Below the pieces are notes generated by a model that worked only from the letters and a program-made list of their open reading frames with translations, was not told the origin of the DNA and searched no databases. The position numbers were made by a program, and so were the translations under genes. A stretch of DNA of 64,000 nucleotides from DATEDA01 sp963827595 (lineage in GTDB: Bacteria > Pseudomonadota > Gammaproteobacteria > Burkholderiales > SG8-39). Where the stretch lies: contig CAWHBT010000001.1 of NCBI GenBank assembly GCA_963827595.1, positions 496,001 to 560,000 of the forward strand, given 5' to 3'. Position 1 is the stretch's first letter. Each line of letters begins with the position of its first letter. Below are positions 1 to 9,107 of this stretch, piece after piece.

Positions 1-330
1 GCGCAGGGCATCGGCCAGGCGCTGCTCGAGGTGGTCGTCTACGACGCCGAGTCGGGACAGCTCCTCTCCGGCAGCTTCAGCGACTACGCGATGCCGCGCG
101 CGGACGACCTGCCCGCGTTCGACCTCGGTTTCATCGAGGTGCCCTGCAAGACCAACCCGATCGGGGTCAAGGGCGTCGGCGAAGCGGGGTCGGTGGGCGC
201 GCCGCCGACGGTGATGAACGCGATCCTCGACGCCCTGCGACCGCTCGGCGTCGAGCACGTCGACATGCCGGCGACGCCGCGGCGGGTGTGGGAGGCGATC
301 CGGGCGGCGCAGGGGAAGAAGGCCGCTTAG
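1..330 (+). CDS. Molybdenum hydroxylase large subunit, C-terminal end (partial)
   Basis: The reading frame is open from the first base and ends in a stop at 330, so only the last 109 residues of a longer protein are present. They match the C-terminal molybdopterin-cytosine-dinucleotide domain of the xanthine dehydrogenase / CO dehydrogenase / aldehyde oxidase family. The stretch KGVGEAG carries the glutamate that acts as catalytic base in this family, and GSVGAPPTVMNAILDAL is the conserved segment after it. These enzymes hydroxylate aromatic or aldehyde carbons in the cytoplasm together with FAD and 2Fe-2S subunits, which would lie upstream outside the window. The substrate cannot be told from this piece. 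Confidence 0.85.
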   Translation, partial: AQGIGQALLEVVVYDAESGQLLSGSFSDYAMPRADDLPAFDLGFIEVPCKTNPIGVKGVGEAGSVGAPPTVMNAILDALRPLGVEHVDMPATPRRVWEAIRAAQGKKAA

Positions 331-411
331 GCGCCATTCCCGCGAAAGCGGCGGCTGCTGACCCTGCAGCTAAACGGCCTGCGACGGTAAGCGACTCGTT
401 CCGACGTACCG

Positions 412-1404
412 GTGTCCCACGGGCAATCGATCGGATCCGTACGACGGACGCGCTGGCTTGCCCTGGCGCTGCTGGCGCTCGCCAGTCTCCTGTGGGCGGG
501 GAACTGGGTCACCGGGCGGGTGCTGCGCGACGCGTTCGACCCGATCACGCTCAATTTCTGGCGCTGGCTGGTCGCGGCGCTGGTCCTGGCGCCGTTCGCA
601 ATCCGCGAAACCGTCCGCCAGCGCGACGCGATCCGGCGACACGCGGGCCTGCTCGCGCTGCTCGCGCTCACCGGCGTCGCCGTGTTCCACAGCCTGGTCT
701 ATCTCGGGCTCAGAACAACGACCGTGATCAACGCCGTGCTGCTCAACTCCTCCGCGCCGCTCTTCATGCTGCTCTGCTCATGGATCATCGAGCGCGAGAG
801 CGCGACGCGCCGCCAGGTCACGGGGATGCTGGTCTCGCTGCTCGGCATTCTCGTCATCGTCTCCCGGGGCGAGTTCGCCAAGCTGTTGCAGCTGGAGTTC
901 CACGCCGGCGATGGGTGGATCCTGCTTGCCATGCCGGTGTGGGGAATCTACTCGGTGCTGCTCAAACGCCGCCCGCCCGAGCTGGGCGGCGTGAGCTTGC
1001 TGTTCGTGATCTCGGTCGCCGGACTGGCGCTGCTCGCTCCAGCGTTTGTGCTGGAAGCGCTGCATGCGCCTCCGCGCTGGCCGACTGCGGGCGAGGCTGC
1101 CGGCGTGCTCTATGTCGGGCTCGCCGCATCGGTCGGCGCCTACATTTGCTGGAATCGCGGGGTCGCGGTGGTCGGGGCGAACACGGCCGGGTTCACCCTG
1201 CATCTGCTGCCCGCCTTCGGCACGGTGCTGGCGATGGTCTTTCTCGGCGAAGCGTTCCATGCGTTCCACGCCGCCGGAATCGCGATCATCCTGGTCGGAG
1301 TCGTCCTGGCGACGGCCGGGCAGGCTAGCCCGAGGAGTCGCCCAGCTCGCGCAGCGCGTCGGTCGTCTGTCGGAGCCGGTTCGAGAGGTGACGGCCCAGG
1401 TTGA
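412..1404 (+). CDS. DMT-superfamily EamA transporter
   Basis: This 330-residue protein has alternating hydrophobic segments along its length, consistent with about ten membrane helices in two EamA repeats. The first repeat opens with LASLLWAGNWVTGR and the second with a WGIYSVLLKRRPPE segment. EamA proteins are inner-membrane exporters of metabolites or amino acids, but the substrate cannot be predicted. The only usable start is GTG at 412, which has no clear Shine-Dalgarno sequence. The last 80 bases overlap the convergent SulP gene and encode an arginine/serine-rich tail unlike the family, so the natural C-terminus may be just past the last helix or the tail may be non-functional. Confidence 0.83.
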   Translation: MSHGQSIGSVRRTRWLALALLALASLLWAGNWVTGRVLRDAFDPITLNFWRWLVAALVLAPFAIRETVRQRDAIRRHAGLLALLALTGVAVFHSLVYLGLRTTTVINAVLLNSSAPLFMLLCSWIIERESATRRQVTGMLVSLLGILVIVSRGEFAKLLQLEFHAGDGWILLAMPVWGIYSVLLKRRPPELGGVSLLFVISVAGLALLAPAFVLEALHAPPRWPTAGEAAGVLYVGLAASVGAYICWNRGVAVVGANTAGFTLHLLPAFGTVLAMVFLGEAFHAFHAAGIAIILVGVVLATAGQASPRSRPARAARRSSVGAGSRGDGPG

Positions 1405-3520
1405 GCAGCAGCTTGTTCGCCAGCGCGGGATGGCTCACCGCCAGCGCGTTGAGCGTCGAGCGCGACAGGCTGTAGACCACCGCATCCTCGGCCGCGATCG
1501 CGCTCGCCGAGCGCTCGGCGCCGTCGAGCATGGCGGCCTCGCCGAAGAGCGAGCCCGGCGCGAAGGTGACGACGCGGCTGTCGCCCCCGCCGGTGCCGCC
1601 GATCACGATCGACACGGCGCCGCGCGCAAGGACGTAGAGCCGGTTGCCGGACTCGCCCTCGCGGAACAGGACCTCGTCCGCATTGAGCTCCCGCCGCCTG
1701 AGCAGCGGCCGCAGCACCTCGAGCTCGGCGGCGTCGAGATCGGCCGTCAGGACGAGGTGCTCGAGCGGGATTTCGCGACGCGGACCGCGCTCGAGCTCGC
1801 GGAGCAGGCGGCGTTCGGCCCACTCGATCGCCCGGTCGGCATCGACGAACCACCGCCTCGCATCCGGCGCGACGAAGGTGCCGTAGGCGACGAGCGCCGT
1901 TCCATGCCGGCCCTTCGGAGTGATCCCGGCGAGCGCCACGTGCACGCCGGCGGCGTGCTGCCGCTTTACGAGCTGCTCGAGCACCATGGCCCCCGTGGCG
2001 TCGATCTCGGTCACCCGCCGCAGATCGAGCACGACGTAGTCGGCGGCCTTGGTGAGCGCCTCGACCTGCGTGCTCAGGCGTTCGGCGCTGCCGAAGAACA
2101 GCGCGCCCTCCAGTTCGACGACCTTGATCCGGGGCCGGCTCGGGGCGAGTCGCCACTCCTCCTCGGGACCATAGATCCGGCGTGACGGCCGCGCGGTGCC
2201 GTCGCGCACCGCCCGCACCAGCGAGCGATTCATGGCACGGATGAACAGCGCCATCGACAGGAAGACGCCGGCGATCACCGCGGTGACGAAGTTGACCGCG
2301 ACCATCAGGCCCGCGACGAGAGCGACGACCGCCGCGCTCGACCAGGCCGTCCGGTCGCCGACGTTGGCGACGAGCCGCCGCACGAGGCTCCGCGTCCAGA
2401 CGTCGACCAGGTTCCAGGCGACCACGAGCATGATGCCCGCGATCACCGCGATCGGCAGCGCCGCGAGCGCGGGCCCGCCCCCCAGCATCAGGGCCAGCAG
2501 CGCCGCCGACGAAACGTAGCTCGTGACCCTGGTCCGGCCTCCGGCTCGCCACCCGGCGATCGCCTGCGCCGGCGACAGCGCGATCGCCACGCCGCCGCAG
2601 GCGGCGGACGCGAGGTTGCCGAGCCCCTGCGCCACGAGCTCGCGGTTCGCCCGGTGGCGGGTCTCGGTCGCGTTGTCGATCGCCGCGGCGCCCAGGAGCG
2701 AATCGAGCGTGCCGATGATCGCGATCACCGCGGCGCTGCCCACCAGCGCCGGCAGGTGCCTCCCGGCCGCGGGCGACCCGAGCAGGGCGAGCGCGCCGCC
2801 GAGCTCCGTCGGCAGCGGCAGGCCGGCGGGCAGCATGCCCACCGTCGGGCCGAACGCAGCGTCGGCGAGCGCGACGCGGAGCGCGAAGTAGAGCGCGGTC
2901 CCGCCGAGCAACCCGACCAGTGCCGCGGGAACGCGACGCCAGCGACGGGCCGCCAGCACCACCATGCCCGCGGTGGCGAGGCTCACGACGGCCGTCCAGG
3001 GCCGCACCGAGCCGAGCCAATCGAGCCCGGGCCGGCGCATCGCGTCGGGGGCGACGCCCAGCACGTGCGGGATCTGCGCGAACACGATCAGCACCGCGAC
3101 CCCGCACATGAAGCCCGCGATGACCGGGTAAGGGACGAACTTGACGAGCGTCCCCAGCCGCAGCGCACCGAAGAGGACCTGGATCGCGCCGGCGCAACCG
3201 ACGCACAGGGCGCTGAGGGCGAGGGTCTCGCGGAGGCCGAGCGCAGGGTCCGCCACGAGACCGGCGACGAACGCGCCCTGGACGAGGGTGATCGAAGCGC
3301 GCGGCCCGCTCACCGGCAAGGCCGTTCCCGAGAGCGCGGACGCGACCAGGTTGCCGACGATCGCCGCCACGAGACCGGCGCGGATGCCGAGCTCGGCGCG
3401 CTCCGGGCCCAAGGGGGCCAGCGCGACCAGGCCGAAGGTGAGCGCGAACGCGAGGCTGGCGACCGCGGTCACGAGTCCGCCGGCGAGATCGCCGCGGAGG
3501 GACGGGAGGGACAGCCGCAT
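1325..3520 (-). CDS. SulP anion transporter with STAS and cyclic-nucleotide-binding domains
   Basis: The 731-residue protein starts at the ATG at 3520 (MRLSLPSLRGDLAGG), which places the first SulP membrane segment normally; an upstream in-frame extension is not family-like. Residues 1 to about 420 are the SulP membrane domain, which carries sulfate, bicarbonate or dicarboxylate. A STAS domain follows at about 460-560. Residues about 595-725 form a cNMP-binding domain with the phosphate-binding cassette FGEAAMLDGAERSAS, including the conserved E and R that contact the cyclic nucleotide. SulP-STAS is the usual plan; the added cNMP domain suggests gating by cAMP or cGMP, which is inference. It is transcribed convergently with the DMT gene. 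Confidence 0.9.
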   Translation of the reverse strand: MRLSLPSLRGDLAGGLVTAVASLAFALTFGLVALAPLGPERAELGIRAGLVAAIVGNLVASALSGTALPVSGPRASITLVQGAFVAGLVADPALGLRETLALSALCVGCAGAIQVLFGALRLGTLVKFVPYPVIAGFMCGVAVLIVFAQIPHVLGVAPDAMRRPGLDWLGSVRPWTAVVSLATAGMVVLAARRWRRVPAALVGLLGGTALYFALRVALADAAFGPTVGMLPAGLPLPTELGGALALLGSPAAGRHLPALVGSAAVIAIIGTLDSLLGAAAIDNATETRHRANRELVAQGLGNLASAACGGVAIALSPAQAIAGWRAGGRTRVTSYVSSAALLALMLGGGPALAALPIAVIAGIMLVVAWNLVDVWTRSLVRRLVANVGDRTAWSSAAVVALVAGLMVAVNFVTAVIAGVFLSMALFIRAMNRSLVRAVRDGTARPSRRIYGPEEEWRLAPSRPRIKVVELEGALFFGSAERLSTQVEALTKAADYVVLDLRRVTEIDATGAMVLEQLVKRQHAAGVHVALAGITPKGRHGTALVAYGTFVAPDARRWFVDADRAIEWAERRLLRELERGPRREIPLEHLVLTADLDAAELEVLRPLLRRRELNADEVLFREGESGNRLYVLARGAVSIVIGGTGGGDSRVVTFAPGSLFGEAAMLDGAERSASAIAAEDAVVYSLSRSTLNALAVSHPALANKLLLNLGRHLSNRLRQTTDALRELGDSSG

Positions 3521-3704
3521 GGCCGGTTGGGGCTTGTAGTCGGGACGACGGACGGCCGGGACAGGCGGCGGCGCGGATCGTATCACCAGGACGGCACGAT
3601 CCAGGGCACGGCGCCCGGCGTCCAGGTGAATGCGTCGCACCGGCGTCGGCGACGACGCCATCGCAGCCCCGCGTTCCAGCCCGCGGCTGGCCGCGGGCTG
3701 CAGG

Positions 3705-3884
3705 TTACATCACGCGTTCGGCGGCGATGGCCGGGGTATCGACGTAGACGGTCTCGCCCGAAGCGAGGAACTCCTCGAACCTGTTCTGGGCGACCCACAC
3801 GTGGCGCTCCAGGCCGGCTTCGAACCAGCGAATGGTGAAACCCCGCCTGGACACGTCCACGACGACTTGAATGCCCGGTGCCAT
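3705..3884 (-). CDS. Small hypothetical protein (59 aa)
   Basis: A 59-residue frame begins with ATG at 3884, preceded about seven bases upstream by a good ribosome binding site (AGGAGA), and ends with TAA at 3705. The predicted product begins MAPGIQVVVDVSRRGFTIRW and has a charged, mostly soluble composition with no signal peptide or membrane helix. The good ribosome site and normal codon use argue that it is real. I do not recognise the family. It lies alone between the SulP gene and the luciferase-like gene, which is divergent from it. Confidence 0.6.
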   Translation of the reverse strand: MAPGIQVVVDVSRRGFTIRWFEAGLERHVWVAQNRFEEFLASGETVYVDTPAIAAERVM

Positions 3885-4033
3885 AGCTCGTCTCCTCTTG
3901 AGCGCAGTCGACTCGAATCACGCCATCGAACCAGGCTCGAGCGTACCGGGGCAGCCACGGGCAAATTGGTTAGCATTGCGGCTGGGCGAGTGAGTAATTC
4001 ACCCCGGATCGGGTCACTGACCGCGGAGCGAGC

Positions 4034-5101
4034 ATGGAATTCGGGATGCAGTTCTTTCCGGACGTGAAGCCGTCCGAGAAAAGCGGGGCGCAATACTTCG
4101 ACGAGGCGCTGAAGCTGGTCGAGTGGTGCGACGTCTACGGCTACTCGCACGTGCGCACCGTCGAGCACTACTTCTTCCACTGGGGCGGGTACAGCCCGAA
4201 CCCGGTCGTGTTCCTCACCGCCGCGTCGCAGCGCACGAAACGCGCGCGCCTGGTCACCGGCGCGGTGCTCCCGGTGTTCAACAATCCGCTCAAGCTGGCC
4301 GGTGAGCTGGCGATGCTCGATGCGATCAGCAACGGGCGCCTGGACGCCGGGTTCGCGCGGGCCTTCCTGCCCTACGAGTTCCGCCATTTCGGCGTGTCGA
4401 TGGACGAGAGCGTGGCGCGCTTCGAGGAGGGCATGGAGCAGGTCCGCGACCTGCTGGAGAAGGAAAACGTCTCGTCCAACGGAAGGTTCCATCGCTACGA
4501 GAACGTGACCTCGCTGCCGCGGCCCACGCAGCGGCCGCGTCCGCCGTTCTGGATCGCGGCGGTGGGCACGCCGCAGTCCTTCGAGCGCGCCGGCAAGCTC
4601 GGCTACCACCTGATGGCCATCCCGGGCGTCGGGTCCTCGCCCTCGGAGCTGGTGCAGATCTACCGCGAGGCGTGGCGGTCCGCCGGCCATGCCGGCAAGC
4701 CCCAGGTGATGCTGGCGGTCTTCATGTACTGCCACGCCGACCGCGCGGAGGCGATCCGCATCGCCAAGCCGCGCATCGAGCGGCACTTCGGCTCGATCGC
4801 CGCGGCCATGGCGGAGCACGCCGGCCGGCAGCTCTCCGCCGACTACAAGAACTACGACAAGATGATCGAGAAGGTACGCGCCGAGACGTTCGAGTCGCAG
4901 CTCGCCCACCATGCGGCGTTCGTCGGCAACCCGCAGGACGTGATGGAGCAGCTGCACGCGTTCGACCGCGCGCTGGGCGGCGTCGACCACGCCTCGCTGC
5001 AGGTCAACTTCAACGACATGTCGTACGCGGACGCCGAGCAGTCGGTGCGCCTCTTCGGCGAGCAGGTGATGCCGCACTTCGCCGCGCTCCGCGCGCCCTG
5101 A
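4034..5101 (+). CDS. LLM-class flavin-dependent oxidoreductase
   Basis: This 355-residue protein is of normal length for bacterial luciferase-like monooxygenases. MEFGMQFFPD opens the first beta strand, HVRTVEHYFFHWGGYSPNP is the typical second-strand and loop region, and PRPPFWIAAVGTPQSFERAGKLGYHLM is the usual phosphate and flavin binding region. Such enzymes use reduced FMN and oxygen to oxidise small organic molecules. It starts a same-strand unit with the bicupin gene, only ten bases downstream, and the ABC-type binding protein that overlaps the bicupin. A shared role in degrading an imported aromatic or carboxylic compound is plausible, but the substrate is unknown. Confidence 0.88.
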   Translation: MEFGMQFFPDVKPSEKSGAQYFDEALKLVEWCDVYGYSHVRTVEHYFFHWGGYSPNPVVFLTAASQRTKRARLVTGAVLPVFNNPLKLAGELAMLDAISNGRLDAGFARAFLPYEFRHFGVSMDESVARFEEGMEQVRDLLEKENVSSNGRFHRYENVTSLPRPTQRPRPPFWIAAVGTPQSFERAGKLGYHLMAIPGVGSSPSELVQIYREAWRSAGHAGKPQVMLAVFMYCHADRAEAIRIAKPRIERHFGSIAAAMAEHAGRQLSADYKNYDKMIEKVRAETFESQLAHHAAFVGNPQDVMEQLHAFDRALGGVDHASLQVNFNDMSYADAEQSVRLFGEQVMPHFAALRAP

Positions 5102-5111
5102 GGGGACCGCC

Positions 5112-6059
5112 ATGAACGCCCCCGCACCCGAGCTGGCGCTGCTGGAAGACGAGATCGAGCGCCAGAGCCTGATCCCGCTCTGGAGAGTGTACGAGCGCGT
5201 CGTCACGCACGAGCCGTCGCTCGACGCCCCGTCGCATCACTGGCGCTGGCCGGACCTCGAGCGCGCCGTGAAGCTCACGACCGCGCTGGTGCACGGGAAG
5301 GACGCCGACCACCGCGTGCTGGTCCTGAAGCACCCGCGGCTCGCGCCGCGCGTCGCCACGGCCAACAACATCCTCGCCGCGGTGCAGTGCGTGCTGCCGG
5401 GCGAGCGGACCAGTCCCCACCGCCACACGCCGGCCGCGGTGCGCCTGGTGCTGGAGGGCCAAGGCGGCGGCACCTTCGTCGACGGCGTGCGCTGCGAGAT
5501 GCGGTCCGGCGATTGCATCGTCACGCCCAACTGGACCTGGCACTGCCACGAGAACGACAGCGCCGCGCCGGTGACCTGGGTCGACATCCTCGACGTGCCC
5601 TTCGTGCGCGCGGCGAACAACGTGTTCGGCGAGCTGGGGCCGGTGCGGTCCTATCCCGAGGTGCCGCCGGGGTCGCAGTTCCGCTTCGCCTGGACCGACA
5701 CGGTCAAACGCCTCGACGCAGCGCCGGCCAAGGACGGCGTGCGCTCGGTGCGCTACACGAACCCGCTCGACGGCGGGCCGGTGATCCCCACGCTCGAGGC
5801 GGGCGTGCTGGAGATCGCGGCGGGCCGATCGACGCGGCCGACGCGCACGAGCGCATCGCAGCTCTGCGTGGTGATCGAAGGCAGCGGCGAGAGCCGCGTC
5901 GGCGAGGCGCGCCACGCCTGGTCCGCGCGCGACATCTTCACCATGCCGGAGTGGAGCTGGACCGAGCACCGCGCAACGGGCGAACGCGCGCGGCTGCTGG
6001 TCATCGACGACCGGAATTTCCGCAAGTTTCTTGGCCTGTACCGGGAGGAGATCCAATGA
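5112..6059 (+). CDS. Bicupin, gentisate 1,2-dioxygenase-like
   Basis: The 315-residue protein has two cupin barrels. The first contains SPHRHTPAAVRLVLEGQGGGTFVDG and later DCIVTPNWTWHCHEND, which supplies the His-His-Glu/His metal ligands expected of gentisate and salicylate dioxygenases. The second barrel, from about residue 235, keeps the fold (LCVVIEGSGESRVGEARHAW) but looks poor in metal ligands, as is usual for the non-catalytic half. Family members cleave the ring of hydroxybenzoates with Fe(II). The gene lies ten bases after the luciferase-like gene and overlaps the next gene by four bases (ATGA), so co-translation is likely. Gentisate itself as substrate is not proven. Confidence 0.83.
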   Translation: MNAPAPELALLEDEIERQSLIPLWRVYERVVTHEPSLDAPSHHWRWPDLERAVKLTTALVHGKDADHRVLVLKHPRLAPRVATANNILAAVQCVLPGERTSPHRHTPAAVRLVLEGQGGGTFVDGVRCEMRSGDCIVTPNWTWHCHENDSAAPVTWVDILDVPFVRAANNVFGELGPVRSYPEVPPGSQFRFAWTDTVKRLDAAPAKDGVRSVRYTNPLDGGPVIPTLEAGVLEIAAGRSTRPTRTSASQLCVVIEGSGESRVGEARHAWSARDIFTMPEWSWTEHRATGERARLLVIDDRNFRKFLGLYREEIQ

Positions 6060-7183
6060 GAAGAGGGTTGCCTGCACTCGCGCTGTGTCTGTGGGCCGCG
6101 TCGGCCGCCGCCGAGGTCACCGTGGGCGTGTCGGTCAGCATGACCGGCCCGGGCACTTCGCTCGGGGTCCCGGTCGCCAACACCTTCGGCATCGTGCCGA
6201 AGACGATCGGCAGCGAGCCGGTGCGCTACATCCTGCTCGACGACGCGAGCGACCCGACCGCCGGCGCCAAGAACGCGCGCCGCTTCGCGGTCGAGGACAA
6301 GGTCGACATCATCATCGGCTCGAGCACGGTGCCGGTGGCCATCGCGCAGGGCGGCGTGGCCGGCGAGACGCGGATCCCGCTGATCGCGCTGTGCCCGATC
6401 CCGATCGACCCCGCCAAGCAGCCGTTCGTCTTCGCAGTGCCGCAGCCGATCTCGCTGATGACCGACGCGGTCGCGGAGCACATGCGCGCGAACAACGTGA
6501 AGTCGGTGGGATTCATCGGCTTCGCCGACGCGTGGGGAGACCTGACCCTGCGGAGCATCACCACCAGCAGCGATCCCGCGGGCATCAGGATCACGTCCAA
6601 CGAGCGCTTCGCCCGCATCGACACTTCGGTCTCGGCGCAGATGCTGAAGGTGATCGCCACCAGCCCCGACGCGATCTTCGTCGGCGGAGCGGGGACGGCG
6701 GCCGCGCTGCCGCAGATCGCGGCCATCGAACGCGGATTTCGCAAGCCCATGTATCACACGCACGGCGTGGTGAACCGCGACTTCATCCGCGTCGGCGGGA
6801 AGAACGTCGAAGGGGCCATCGCGCCGACCGGCCCGGTGGTGGTCGCCGAGCAGCTCCCGTCCGACCACCCGCTGAAAGCGGTCGGGATCGACTTCCTGAA
6901 GCGCTACGAGGCGGCGTACGGCGCCGGCAGCCGCAACGCCTTCGCCGCGTACGCCTACGACGCCGTCACCATCATCACCGCGGCCGTTCCGGTCGCGCTC
7001 AAGACCGCGAAGCCGGGCACCGCCGAGTTCCGCCAGGCGATGCGCGACGCGATCGAGGGGGTGAGGGAGGTGCGGGGCACGCACGCGGTCTACAGCATGA
7101 GTCCGACCGACCATTACGGCGTGGACAAGCGCGCGCGGGTGCTGGTCCGCGTCGAGAACGGCGAGTGGAAGCTCGTGCCCTAG
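6056..7183 (+). CDS. Periplasmic substrate-binding protein, branched-chain amino-acid ABC type
   Basis: The ATG at 6056 overlaps the stop of the bicupin gene (ATGA) and follows GGGAGGAG, giving 375 residues. The N-terminus MRRGLPALALCLWAASAAAEV is a clear signal peptide. The mature part begins VTVGVSVSMTGPGTSLGVP and has the two-lobed type I periplasmic binding fold of the LivJ family, which feeds HAAT ABC importers for amino acids, amides and aromatic acids. No permease or ATPase genes are beside it, so it must use components elsewhere. Its coupling to the LLM and bicupin genes suggests the ligand is their substrate or precursor. Confidence 0.87.
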   Translation: MRRGLPALALCLWAASAAAEVTVGVSVSMTGPGTSLGVPVANTFGIVPKTIGSEPVRYILLDDASDPTAGAKNARRFAVEDKVDIIIGSSTVPVAIAQGGVAGETRIPLIALCPIPIDPAKQPFVFAVPQPISLMTDAVAEHMRANNVKSVGFIGFADAWGDLTLRSITTSSDPAGIRITSNERFARIDTSVSAQMLKVIATSPDAIFVGGAGTAAALPQIAAIERGFRKPMYHTHGVVNRDFIRVGGKNVEGAIAPTGPVVVAEQLPSDHPLKAVGIDFLKRYEAAYGAGSRNAFAAYAYDAVTIITAAVPVALKTAKPGTAEFRQAMRDAIEGVREVRGTHAVYSMSPTDHYGVDKRARVLVRVENGEWKLVP

Positions 7184-8097
7184 CGGCTCACCGGCGGAGA
7201 TCCGCCCGCGCTGTGCATCGCCAGGGCGCGGCTCGCCATCGCATGGAACGGCGTCGGCACGCCCGCTTGCGCGCCGAGCCTGGCGACCGCGCCGGAGAGG
7301 AAATCGAGCTCGAGCGGCCGCCCGGCTTCCAGGTCCTCGAGCATCGACGGCTTGCCGTCGCGCGGGAGGTCGCGGACCTGGGCGTCGACCAGGCGTTCGA
7401 TATCGCCTTCCATCGCAATTCCCCGCGCCCGCGCCACGGCTGCGGCCTCCGTAACCGCGTCGATCAGCAGCCGGTAGGCCTGCGGGTCGTCGAGGACCTG
7501 GCCGATCGTCGCGCGGGCGAGGCAGGCGACCGCCGAGAAGCTCGCCAGCATGACGAACTTGCGCCAGAGGTCGGCTTCGATGCTTTCGGAGACGACGGCG
7601 TCGATGCCCTTGCCGCCGTTCAGCGCCGCGGCGAGCGCCACGGCCCCCGCACCGCCGAACCGCATGCGGCAGAAGCCCGACTTGCATTCGACTTCCCCCG
7701 GCGCCTTCAGGCGCGTCTTCACGGAGACCATGCCCTTCAGCACGCCCGCTGAAGGCAGCGCGGCGCCGAGGATCGAGTGCGACTCGACGCCGTTCTGCAG
7801 CGGCAGGATCAGCGTCCCGGCGCCGGCGAGGGGCGCGAGCCGCGGTGCGAGCTCGGCCAGGCCGTACATCTTGACCGCGACGATGACCGCGTCCGCGCGT
7901 CCGAGCCGGCGCGCGTCGTCGTCGGCCTCCTGTGGGCCGAGCCGCAGGTTCCCGAGCGGACTTTCCAGGCTGACGCCGCGTCGCAGCGCGGCCAGATTCG
8001 CGCCGCGCGCGAGCCACGCGACGCTGTGCCCCGCTTCGATCAGCCTCACGCCCACGTTGCCGCCGACGCCGCCGGCGCCCGCAATCACGAATCTCAT
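7180..8097 (-). CDS. panE: 2-dehydropantoate 2-reductase family protein
   Basis: The 305-residue protein begins MRFVIAGAGGVGGNVG, the glycine-rich NADPH-binding motif of the ApbA/PanE family. It continues with the C-terminal helical domain containing LWRKFVMLASFSAVACLARATIG, which holds the family's catalytic lysine region. PanE reduces ketopantoate to pantoate for coenzyme A synthesis, though many paralogues reduce other 2-keto acids, so the assignment is to the family. Its stop overlaps the convergent binding-protein gene by four bases. It starts 38 bases from the divergent Bug receptor, so the two share a short promoter region. Placement next to a catabolic group favours a paralogue role. 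Confidence 0.85.
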   Translation of the reverse strand: MRFVIAGAGGVGGNVGVRLIEAGHSVAWLARGANLAALRRGVSLESPLGNLRLGPQEADDDARRLGRADAVIVAVKMYGLAELAPRLAPLAGAGTLILPLQNGVESHSILGAALPSAGVLKGMVSVKTRLKAPGEVECKSGFCRMRFGGAGAVALAAALNGGKGIDAVVSESIEADLWRKFVMLASFSAVACLARATIGQVLDDPQAYRLLIDAVTEAAAVARARGIAMEGDIERLVDAQVRDLPRDGKPSMLEDLEAGRPLELDFLSGAVARLGAQAGVPTPFHAMASRALAMHSAGGSPPVSR

Positions 8098-8135
8098 TTA
8101 GGATCGGGCTCCCATTGGCAGGGTAGGAGCGTACT

Positions 8136-9089
8136 ATGCTGCGGACCGCCTTCGCCGTCATTGCGCTCGTCTTCTCGACGCTGGTCGCGGCGCAGAGCTA
8201 TCCCAGCCGGCCGATCCGCCTGATCGTGCCGTTCCCGCCGGGCGGGACCAACGAGCTGCTGTCGCGCATCATCAGCCAGCGGCTGCAGGAAAAGTGGGGC
8301 CAGCCGGTCATCACCGAGAATCGCCCGGGTGCCGGCGGCAACATCGGCGCCGACGCCGTCGCGAAGAGCGCGCCCGACGGCTACACGCTCCTCTTCGGCA
8401 CCAATACGCTGACCATGAACCCGTTCCTGGTCAAGCAGATGCCCTTCGACGTGCAGAAGGACCTGGCGCCGGTCGCGATGATCGCCACCACGCCGTTCAT
8501 CGTGGTGGTGAACAACGACCTTCCGGTGCGCAGCGTCCCCGAGCTCATTGCGTACGCGAAGGCGAATCCCGGCAAGCTCTCCTTCGGCTCGCCCGGCACC
8601 GGCACGCCGCACCACCTCGGCACCGAGCTCTTCAAGACCATGGCCGGGGTCGACATGGTGCACGTGCCCTACAAGGGTTCGGCGCAGGCGCTCACCGACG
8701 TCATGACCGGGCAGCTGCATCTCATGTGGGTGACGATCAACGTCGGCATGCCGCTCGTCCGCACGGGCAAGGTGCGCGCGATCGCGCTGGGCGAGCCGCA
8801 GCGCTCGGCCACCCACAAGGACCTGCCGACGATCGCCGAAACGCTGCCGGGCTACGAGGTGACGGCGTGGTACGGGGTATTCGCGCCGGCGGGCACGCCG
8901 CCGGCGATCATCGACCAGCTGTCCGCCGAGCTCGTACGCGTGTTCCAGCTTCCGGAGGTGAAGGAGCGGCTCGCGCCGCTCGAGGTCGAGATCACCACGC
9001 GCGACTCGGCGGCGCTGCGCGGCATCGTGGCGTCCGACCTGGCGAAGTGGCGCAAGGTCGCGGCGGACGCGGGGCTCAAGCCGGAGTAG
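8136..9089 (+). CDS. Bug-family tripartite tricarboxylate receptor
   Basis: This 317-residue secreted protein starts at ATG 8136 after AGGAG. A signal peptide (MLRTAFAVIALVFSTLVAAQ) is followed by SYPSRPIRLIVPFPPGGTNE, the hallmark opening of the Bug/TctC family, and by GAGGNIGADAVAKSAPDGYTL, the ligand-pocket loop. Bug proteins bind carboxylates in the periplasm, and classical members hand them to TctAB permeases. No TctA or TctB genes are in the window. This is the first of four such receptors here and is divergent from the PanE-like gene. The ligand cannot be predicted. Confidence 0.9.
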   Translation: MLRTAFAVIALVFSTLVAAQSYPSRPIRLIVPFPPGGTNELLSRIISQRLQEKWGQPVITENRPGAGGNIGADAVAKSAPDGYTLLFGTNTLTMNPFLVKQMPFDVQKDLAPVAMIATTPFIVVVNNDLPVRSVPELIAYAKANPGKLSFGSPGTGTPHHLGTELFKTMAGVDMVHVPYKGSAQALTDVMTGQLHLMWVTINVGMPLVRTGKVRAIALGEPQRSATHKDLPTIAETLPGYEVTAWYGVFAPAGTPPAIIDQLSAELVRVFQLPEVKERLAPLEVEITTRDSAALRGIVASDLAKWRKVAADAGLKPE

Positions 9090-9107
9090 GCCCCGCTCGT
9101 CCTCCGT

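Noticed and set aside
3710..5206. 498-residue frame opposite the luciferase-like gene.
   Set aside because: It lies antisense to a clear flavin oxidoreductase and has a histidine/arginine-rich, non-protein-like composition.
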